This document shows, one piece after another, positions 16,524 through 21,658 of a DNA stretch of 21,658 nt. Origin of the DNA: Thiobacillus denitrificans (GTDB taxonomy: Bacteria; Pseudomonadota; Gammaproteobacteria; Burkholderiales; Thiobacillaceae); NCBI GenBank assembly GCA_002424845.1, contig DILD01000083.1, positions 1 through 21,658 of the forward strand, read 5' to 3'. Every line of letters begins with the position of its first letter. Within the stretch, counting starts at the first letter, position 1. Made by a program: the position numbers and the translations under genes. The notes below the pieces were generated by a model, which was not told where the DNA came from, did not search any database, and worked only from the letters and a program-made list of their open reading frames with translations.

Positions 16524-17132
16524 TCAGCGCAGCAGTTTCTTTTTCAGTTTGAGGCGCACGTAGAGCAGCACGATTACCGCGACCGCGCCCAGCGTGATCA
16601 GGGTGATGAGATGCAGGTTGTCGCGGATGGCCGCTTCGTTGTGGCCGAGGCTGTATCCGAGCACGGCGAGGATGGTGACCCAGATGCCCGCGCCGAGGCT
16701 GGTGTAGAAGCTGAACACAGCCAGATTCATGCGCGCGAGTCCCGCGGGCAACGAGATGTATTGCCGCACCGCCGGGATCAGCCGCCCGGTGAAAGTCGAG
16801 ATGTGGCCGTGGCGCGCGAAGAAGTCCTCCATGCGTTGCAACGAGTGCTCCTTGAACAGCACGTATTTGCCGTAGCGCAGCAGGAAGGGGCGGCCAAGCT
16901 TCATCGCCAGCCAGTAGTTGAAGAGTGCACCGAAAAGGCTGCCGCCGATGCCGGCCAGAACCGCCAGCGCCAGATTCATCTCGCCCTTGTAGGCCAGATA
17001 GCCGGCTGGAATCATGACCACTTCACTGGGGAAGGGGAAGAAACTCGATTCCAGCGCCATCATGAGAAAGATGCCCGGATAGCCCCAGGCGCCGACCGTG
17101 TTGACGATGGTTTGGATGATGTCGTGGAGCAT
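16524..17132 (-). CDS. DedA family (SNARE-associated) inner-membrane protein
   Basis: A 202-residue polytopic protein of the DedA/VTT family; members act as undecaprenyl-phosphate or phospholipid flippases and affect envelope integrity. The conserved early motif ESSFFPFPSEVVMIPAGYLA (about 28-47) and the second signature FTGRLIPAVRQYISLPAG (about 114-131) are intact, with hydrophobic helices around and after them. Its start at 17132 lies downstream of secF on the same strand, separated by an 84-base gap with a repeat. It converges on the GT2 gene with a three-base gap, so no separate terminator fits between them. If it recycles undecaprenyl phosphate, it could serve the adjacent glycan operon, but that is inference. 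Confidence 0.9.
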   Translation of the reverse strand: MLHDIIQTIVNTVGAWGYPGIFLMMALESSFFPFPSEVVMIPAGYLAYKGEMNLALAVLAGIGGSLFGALFNYWLAMKLGRPFLLRYGKYVLFKEHSLQRMEDFFARHGHISTFTGRLIPAVRQYISLPAGLARMNLAVFSFYTSLGAGIWVTILAVLGYSLGHNEAAIRDNLHLITLITLGAVAVIVLLYVRLKLKKKLLR

Positions 17133-17147
17133 TTTGTATAGCGGAGG

Positions 17148-17210
17148 GTCGAGAGCGGAGAGTCGAGAGCGGGCGGTTCTGCTCTCCGCGCTCGACTCCC
17201 CACTCTCGGC
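17148..17210. repeat. GAGAGCGG-type direct and inverted repeat between secF and dedA
   Basis: GTCGAGAGCGG occurs twice in direct orientation (17148-17158 and 17162-17172, period 14). A 16-base arm at 17157-17172 is the reverse complement of 17186-17201 with two mismatches. The dyad could form a stem-loop in the secF-dedA transcript. A related sequence lies between secD and yajC. It looks like a dispersed intergenic repeat of this genome rather than a coding segment. Confidence 0.65.
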
Positions 17211-17216
17211 TTAAGG

Positions 17217-18149
17217 TCACACGACCATTTCTTCCTTCTTCTCCACCGGCTTGATGAAGTGCTCGCGCTTGACGCCGAACATCAGCAACAGCGGGCTGGC
17301 GACGAGGGTGGAGGAATAGATGCCGAACATGATGCCGATGGTGAGCGCCAGCGCGAAGTTGTGCAGTGCTTCGCCGCCGAAGAACAGCATCGACAGCACC
17401 ATGATCTGCGTCGACCCGTGGGTGATGATGGTGCGGCTCATGGTACGGGTGATGGCGTCGTCGATGATGTGCGGGATGGTGGCGCCGCGCATCTTGCGGA
17501 TGTTTTCGCGGATGCGGTCGAAGATCACCACCGATTCGTTGACCGAGTAGCCCAGCACCGCCAGCACGCCGGCCAGCACCGTAAGGGTGAATTCCCACTG
17601 GAAGAACGCGAACACGCCGAGAATGATGACGATGTCGTGCAGGTTGGCGAGCATGCCGGCCACCGCGAAGCGCCATTCGAAGCGGATCGCCAGATAAGCC
17701 ATGATGCCGAACGTGACCACCAGCAGGGCCAGGGCCCCGCTGTCGTAAAGCTCTTTTCCGACCTGCGGGCCGACGAAGTCGACACGCTTGAGCTCAACGC
17801 CGGCATCGGCTGCGGTCAGTGCGTCCATCACGCGATTACTGGTTTGCGCGGCATCGATATCGCCCTTGACCGGCAGGCGGATCAGCACGTCGCGACTGGT
17901 GCCGAAACTCTGCACCGAGACTTCGGGCAAGCCGGTCTTTTCCAGTGCGCCGCGGATTGCCTGCAGGTCGGCGGGCTGGCCATAGCTGACCTCGATCACG
18001 GTGCCGCCGGTAAAGTCGACACCCAGGTTGAGGCCTTTATCCCACAGCGCCCATACCGAGAACAGGAAGGTGAGCAGCGAAATGGCTGTGGTCGCCTTCC
18101 CCCAGCTCATGAAGGGGATGGTTTTCTTGAAGGGAAAGAAATCGATCAT
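17217..18149 (-). CDS. secF: Protein translocase subunit SecF
   Basis: SecF pairs with SecD in the inner membrane to drive late steps of Sec-dependent export using the proton motive force. The 310 residues begin MIDFFPFKKTIPFMSWGKAT, then a first helix, then NLGVDFTGGTVIEVSY (the D-F-T-G-G signature). Five further helices are consistent with the RND-type fold, including GYSVNESVVIFDRIRENIRK and ITHGSTQIMVLSMLFFGGEA. The ATG at 18149 was chosen because it lies seven bases past the secD stop with AAGG upstream; a longer frame to 18263 would run back inside secD. The length fits the family. Confidence 0.96.
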   Translation of the reverse strand: MIDFFPFKKTIPFMSWGKATTAISLLTFLFSVWALWDKGLNLGVDFTGGTVIEVSYGQPADLQAIRGALEKTGLPEVSVQSFGTSRDVLIRLPVKGDIDAAQTSNRVMDALTAADAGVELKRVDFVGPQVGKELYDSGALALLVVTFGIMAYLAIRFEWRFAVAGMLANLHDIVIILGVFAFFQWEFTLTVLAGVLAVLGYSVNESVVIFDRIRENIRKMRGATIPHIIDDAITRTMSRTIITHGSTQIMVLSMLFFGGEALHNFALALTIGIMFGIYSSTLVASPLLLMFGVKREHFIKPVEKKEEMVV

Positions 18150-18157
18150 GGGATGCC

Positions 18158-19972
18158 TTAAATCGAAAGTTTTGTCAGACGCGCCTTGTGGCCATAGGTC
18201 AGGTTGGCCATCGCACGCGATACGGTTACCGCGCTGAACATCGAGGTGAGGATGCCGAGGCACAGCACCACGGCAAAGCCTCGCACCGGGCCCGAGCCAA
18301 GCCAGAACAGCGAGATGGCGGCGATCAGGGTGGTGACGTTTGCGTCCAGGATGGTGCCCCAGGCACGCTCATACCCCGCGCTGATGGCCGCCTGTGGGGT
18401 CGCACCGTTGCGCAACTCTTCGCGGATGCGTTCGTTGATCAATACGTTGGCGTCGATGGCCATGCCGAGCGTGAGCGCGATGGCAGCCATGCCGGGCAGG
18501 GTCAGCGTGGCCTGCAGCATGGAGAGCAGCGCGATCAGGAAGAAACCGTTGATGGCGAGCGCGACCGACGAGAACAGGCCGAATACTTTGTAGTAGAAAC
18601 TGATGAACACTACTACGGCCATGAAGCCCCAGATATTGGAATTGAAACCCTTGGCGATGTTTTCGGCGCCCATGCTGGGGCCGACAGTGCGTTCCTCGAT
18701 GATCTGCATCGGTGCGGCCAGCGCGCCGGCGCGCAGCAGCAGGGCCACGTCGGAGGCTTCCTGTGCGGTTTCCATGCCGGTGATCTGCACCCGGCCGCCG
18801 CCGATTTCCTCGCGGATCACCGGCGCGGTGATCGCCTCGGCAACGCCTTTTTCGATCAACAGGATGGCCATGCGCTTGTTGACGTTTTCGCGCGTCACAT
18901 CCTTGAAGATGCGTGCGCCCTTGCCGTCCAGGCTGATGTGCACCGCAGCCTGGCCACTGGTGTTGTCGAAGCCGGGGGCTGCATCGGTGATCGAGTCGCC
19001 GGTCAGCACCACATCCCTTTTCACTGCAATCAGACCACCGTCCCGGCTGGTCACCACATCCGCGCCGAATGGCACCTGACCCTGTGCCAGCGCCTGCGGG
19101 TCGGCCAGTTCGTCGACCATGCGGATTTCCAGGGTGGCGGTGCGGCCGAGGATGTCCTTGGCCTTGGCCGTGTCCTGCACGCCGGGCAGTTGCACCACGA
19201 CGCGGCTGGCGCCCTGCTGCTGGATCACCGGTTCCGCCACGCCAAGCTCGTTGACACGGTTTCTGAGGGTGGTGATGTTCTGCTGCAGGGCAAATTCCTG
19301 CACCTTGGTTTCGGTTTCAGGTTTCAGGCGTGCGGTGAGGGTGAAGCCATCGGCCTGGTCTTCCGGGGTGAACACCAGCTCGGTGAACACCGTGCCCAGT
19401 TTGTTGGCGGCGGCATCGCGCTGGTCGCGGGTGACGAAATGGACGGTGACTGCATTGCCTTCGCGACTGATGCGCCCGTAGCGGATCTTCGCGCTGCGCA
19501 ATTCGGTGCGGAAATCGTTCTGGTAGCGGATGGCGGATTTTTCCAGCGCGGCTTTCATGTCGACTTCGAGCAGGAAGTGCACCCCGCCGCGCAGGTCGAG
19601 GCCGAGATACATCGGCAGCGCACTGATCGAAGTCAGCCAGTCGGGCGACGCCGATACCAGGTTCAGCGCCACGGTGTAGCGATCTCCCAGCCCGTTCTGC
19701 AGCACATCCTTGGCTTGAATCTGCACGTCGGTGCTGGCAAAGCGGGTCTTGATGCTGTTCCCCGCCAGTTCAACTCCGCTGTAGGCGATATTGGACGACT
19801 TGAGCAGCGACTCTACCTTTCCCAGCAATGCGGTATCGACCTTTTCGCTGGTGCGCACCGGCGATACCTGAACGGCCGGCAGCTCGCCAAAAAAGTTGGG
19901 CAGGGCGTACAGGAAAGCGACGACAAGCGTGAAGCCGATGAGGATGTATTTCCAGAGCGGGAAGCGGTTCAT
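18158..19972 (-). CDS. secD: Protein translocase subunit SecD
   Basis: A 604-residue inner-membrane RND-superfamily subunit that, with SecF and YajC, pulls exported proteins across at the periplasmic side. It begins MNRFPLWKYILIGFTLVVAF (first transmembrane helix) and continues ALPNFFGELPAVQVSP. The DLRGGVHFLLEVDM signature is near 120-140. The large periplasmic domain contains NELGVAEPVIQQQGASRVVV. The C-terminal membrane part contains MAAIALTLGMAIDANVLINE and RIREELRNG. The ATG lacks a visible Shine-Dalgarno sequence because a repeat lies directly upstream. The gene order yajC-secD-secF is the standard one. Confidence 0.96.
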   Translation of the reverse strand: MNRFPLWKYILIGFTLVVAFLYALPNFFGELPAVQVSPVRTSEKVDTALLGKVESLLKSSNIAYSGVELAGNSIKTRFASTDVQIQAKDVLQNGLGDRYTVALNLVSASPDWLTSISALPMYLGLDLRGGVHFLLEVDMKAALEKSAIRYQNDFRTELRSAKIRYGRISREGNAVTVHFVTRDQRDAAANKLGTVFTELVFTPEDQADGFTLTARLKPETETKVQEFALQQNITTLRNRVNELGVAEPVIQQQGASRVVVQLPGVQDTAKAKDILGRTATLEIRMVDELADPQALAQGQVPFGADVVTSRDGGLIAVKRDVVLTGDSITDAAPGFDNTSGQAAVHISLDGKGARIFKDVTRENVNKRMAILLIEKGVAEAITAPVIREEIGGGRVQITGMETAQEASDVALLLRAGALAAPMQIIEERTVGPSMGAENIAKGFNSNIWGFMAVVVFISFYYKVFGLFSSVALAINGFFLIALLSMLQATLTLPGMAAIALTLGMAIDANVLINERIREELRNGATPQAAISAGYERAWGTILDANVTTLIAAISLFWLGSGPVRGFAVVLCLGILTSMFSAVTVSRAMANLTYGHKARLTKLSI

Positions 19973-19978
19973 TGTTTA

Positions 19979-20032
19979 GCCGAGAGCGGTGAGCGGAGAG
20001 GGACGAGCAGGGACTGAGGGCGCTGCTGCTCG
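19979..20032. repeat. GAGAGCGG-type repeat between yajC and secD
   Basis: The gap starts with CCGAGAGCGG and GAGCGGAGAG, close to the units in the secF-dedA gap. CGAGCAG (20004-20010) pairs with CTGCTCG (20026-20032) as a seven-base stem with a 15-base loop. It sits directly before the secD start on the minus strand and replaces a normal ribosome site. It is probably another, more degenerate copy of the same intergenic repeat. Confidence 0.5.
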
Positions 20033-20044
20033 CGCGTCGTTGTC

Positions 20045-20362
20045 TTACAGGCCCTTGATGGTGCCCTTCGGCAGCAGGGTCTGGATCGACTGCTTCTGCA
20101 CGTGGGTGATCACGCCGTCGGCGATTTCCAGCGACACGTACTGCTCGCCGATTTTGGCGACCTTGCCGACCTGGCCGCTGGCGGTGATGATTTCATCGCC
20201 CTTTTGCAGTTCGGTCAGCATTTTTTTCTGCTCCTTGGCGCGTTTCATCTGCGGACGGATGAGCATGAACCAGAACAGGACAAAAATGATGATGAGCGGC
20301 AGGAACTGCTCAAACCCCGGGGTGGCCTGGGCAGCGGATTGCGCGTGGGCAAGAGAAATCAT
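20045..20362 (-). CDS. yajC: Preprotein translocase accessory subunit YajC
   Basis: A single-span inner-membrane protein of 105 residues that associates with SecDF near the SecYEG channel. After a short periplasmic head (MISLAHAQSAAQATPGFEQF) comes the transmembrane helix LPLIIIFVLFWFMLIRPQMK, with the family's RPQ motif. A cytoplasmic domain follows with MLTELQKGDEIITASGQVGK. The ATG at 20362 was chosen because GGAG lies at a suitable distance upstream and the length matches; the frame extends further upstream into tgt without homology. It lies between tgt and secD, the normal order. Confidence 0.95.
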   Translation of the reverse strand: MISLAHAQSAAQATPGFEQFLPLIIIFVLFWFMLIRPQMKRAKEQKKMLTELQKGDEIITASGQVGKVAKIGEQYVSLEIADGVITHVQKQSIQTLLPKGTIKGL

Positions 20363-20385
20363 GGGCAAAACTCCAAAATTAAAGC

Positions 20386-20409
20386 GAAAAAACAGGTTCT
20401 TTAAAAACC
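20386..20409 (-). terminator. Possible weak terminator or attenuator between tgt and yajC
   Basis: On the minus strand, a short stem GGTTTT/AGAACC with a TAA loop (20395-20409, one G-T pair) is followed by TG and a run of T (20386-20392). The stem is A/T-rich and short, so termination would be inefficient at best. tgt and yajC are usually co-transcribed; partial attenuation is possible. Confidence 0.22.
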
Positions 20410-20417
20410 CGGCGATT

Positions 20418-21521
20418 CTACCATCCGCACGTTTGCATCTCGTGAAACTGCGTGCTGAAGTCGGCAAAGCGATGCGCTTCGATCGCCGCGCGCATGTCGG
20501 CCATCAGGCGATGGTAGTAATGCAGGTTGTGGATCGTGGCCAGCCGAGCGCCCAGTATTTCGTTGGCGCGGATCAGGTGATGCACGTAGGCGCGGCTGAA
20601 ATGGGTGCAGGTGTGGCAGGTGCACTCATCATCGATCGGCGCGGTGTCGGTTTTCCAGCGTGCATTGCGGATGCGCATGTCGCCGCGCCGGGTGAACAGG
20701 ATGCCGTGGCGCGCGTTGCGCGTCGGCAGCACGCAGTCGAACTGGTCGATCCCTTGCGCCACCGCCGCAACCAGGTCGGACGGCGTGCCGACGCCCATCA
20801 GGTAGCGCGGCTTGTTGGCCGGCAGTTGCGGCGCGGTGTGGGCAAGAATGCGTGTCATGTCCTCCTTCGGCTCGCCCACGGAAAGACCGCCGATGGCGTA
20901 GCCGTCGAAGGCCATATCAATGAGCTGGCTTGCGGATTCGTCGCGCAGGCCTTCATACATGCCGCCCTGCACGATGCCATACAGCGCGTTGGGGTTGCCG
21001 GCGTGCGCCGCCTTCGAGCGTTCGGCCCAGCGCAGGCTCATGCGCATCGAATCGGCCGCTTCACGTTCGCTAGCCGGGTAGGGCGTGCACTCGTCGAAAA
21101 TCATCACGATGTCGGAATTCAGCGTGCGCTGGATCTGCATCGAGATTTCCGGGGTGAGAAACAGCTTGTCGCCGTTGATCGGCGAGGCGAATTTCACGCC
21201 TTCTTCGGTGATCTTGCGCAGTTTGCCCAGGCTGAATACCTGGAAGCCGCCAGAATCGGTGAGGATGGGTTTGTCCCAGCCCATGAAGCGGTGCAGGCCG
21301 CCGAAGCGTTCGATCACGTCCAGCCCCGGGCGCAGCCACAGGTGGAAGGTGTTGGACAGCACCATCTCGAAGCCGATATCGGTGAGTTCAAACGGCGACA
21401 TCGCCTTTACCGTGCCGTAGGTGCCCACCGGCATGAACACCGGCGTCTGCACGGTGCCGTGCGCGAGGTGGAGCTGGCCGCGGCGCGCGCCGCCGTCGGT
21501 GGTGATGAGGTCGAATTTCAT
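20418..21521 (-). CDS. tgt: tRNA-guanine transglycosylase (queuine tRNA-ribosyltransferase)
   Basis: Tgt exchanges guanine-34 of GUN-anticodon tRNAs for preQ1, the committed step of queuosine modification. The 367 residues start MKFDLITTDGGARRGQLHLA. Asp89 in ILTDSGGFQVFS is the general acid/base, and Asp262 in FDCVLPTRNARHG corresponds to the covalent nucleophile. The zinc site is complete: Cys300, Cys302, Cys305 (ECTCHTC) and His331 in IHNLHYYHRL. The substrate loop GGLSVGEPKE (211-220) is present. The ATG at 21521 overlaps the queA stop (ATGA), so the two queuosine genes are translationally coupled. Confidence 0.97.
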   Translation of the reverse strand: MKFDLITTDGGARRGQLHLAHGTVQTPVFMPVGTYGTVKAMSPFELTDIGFEMVLSNTFHLWLRPGLDVIERFGGLHRFMGWDKPILTDSGGFQVFSLGKLRKITEEGVKFASPINGDKLFLTPEISMQIQRTLNSDIVMIFDECTPYPASEREAADSMRMSLRWAERSKAAHAGNPNALYGIVQGGMYEGLRDESASQLIDMAFDGYAIGGLSVGEPKEDMTRILAHTAPQLPANKPRYLMGVGTPSDLVAAVAQGIDQFDCVLPTRNARHGILFTRRGDMRIRNARWKTDTAPIDDECTCHTCTHFSRAYVHHLIRANEILGARLATIHNLHYYHRLMADMRAAIEAHRFADFSTQFHEMQTCGW

Positions 21522-21658
21522 GCGGGAGGGCGCTTTTCTAGGAACATGGCATCGCCATAGCTGAAGAAACGATAGCGTTCGGCAATGGCGTGGGCGTAGG
21601 CCGCACGGATGGTATCGGTGCCGGCAAACGCCGAGACCAGCATCAGCAGCGTGGATTT
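21518..21658 (-). CDS. queA: S-adenosylmethionine:tRNA ribosyltransferase-isomerase, C-terminal end (cut by window edge)
   Basis: QueA transfers and isomerises the ribosyl moiety of SAM onto preQ1-tRNA to make epoxyqueuosine, the step after Tgt. Only the last 46 residues and the stop are inside the window: KSTLLMLVSAFAGTDTIRAA, then YAHAIAERYRFFSYGDAMFL, the strongly conserved QueA C-terminus, followed by the tail EKRPPA. The TGA at 21518-21520 overlaps the tgt start. The remainder lies beyond the right edge. Confidence 0.94.
   Translation of the reverse strand, partial: KSTLLMLVSAFAGTDTIRAAYAHAIAERYRFFSYGDAMFLEKRPPA

Noticed and set aside
18188..20017. A 609-codon plus-strand open frame opposite secD
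   Set aside because: Antisense to an intact secD with all family motifs; the translation is rich in Gly/His/Asp/Gln with no recognisable domain, typical of a shadow frame.
19989..21560. A 523-codon plus-strand open frame across yajC and tgt
   Set aside because: It crosses two complete minus-strand genes and their gap and has no domain character of its own.

Overview
This window is a G+C-rich piece of a betaproteobacterial chromosome. The gene order rpoE-rseA-rseB-rseC-mucD-grx-lepA-lepB-DUF4845-rnc-era-recO-pdxJ and the protein sequences fit the Nitrosomonadales, for example a Thiobacillus-like sulfur oxidiser. That placement is inferred from gene order and protein character, not from a database match. 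No rRNA, tRNA, CRISPR array or transposase was seen, and no gene-free stretch exceeds 300 bases.

Left block (1-10822). The 5' end of nadB (minus strand) diverges from a long plus-strand run. The run opens with the envelope-stress module: sigma-E (rpoE), anti-sigma (rseA), its periplasmic regulator (rseB), the redox-linked membrane protein rseC and the periplasmic protease mucD. It continues with a small glutaredoxin-like protein, lepA, signal peptidase lepB, a DUF4845 membrane protein, rnc, era, recO and pdxJ. Most genes touch or overlap (TGATG or ATGA junctions). The two larger gaps carry structure: a GC hairpin just before lepA, and a long inverted repeat between era and recO. A sigma-E-like promoter sits in front of rpoE.

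Middle block (10892-16520). Six plus-strand genes with tight or overlapping junctions lie between pdxJ and dedA: a polytopic GT-C-type membrane glycosyltransferase, a SAM methyltransferase, a zinc-ribbon SAM methyltransferase, an HpcH/HpaI (CitE-like) aldolase-family enzyme, an NAD-dependent epimerase/dehydratase, and a short GT2 (DPM1/GtrB-like) glycosyltransferase. This is the accessory part of the window. It looks like a compact glycan- or lipid-sugar-modifying operon placed between two housekeeping blocks. Its exact product cannot be read from sequence, and as a set it is the best candidate here for an undescribed system.

Right block (16524-21658, minus strand). Transcribed right to left: queA (partial), tgt, yajC, secD, secF, dedA. 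These are queuosine tRNA modification, the SecDF-YajC translocase accessory complex and a DedA-family membrane protein. GAGAGCGG-type intergenic repeats lie on both sides of secD-secF.

Together the left and right blocks cover protein export (lepB, secDF, yajC), envelope quality control (sigma-E module, mucD) and RNA/translation functions (lepA, rnc, era, tgt, queA). The middle operon probably acts on the cell surface.
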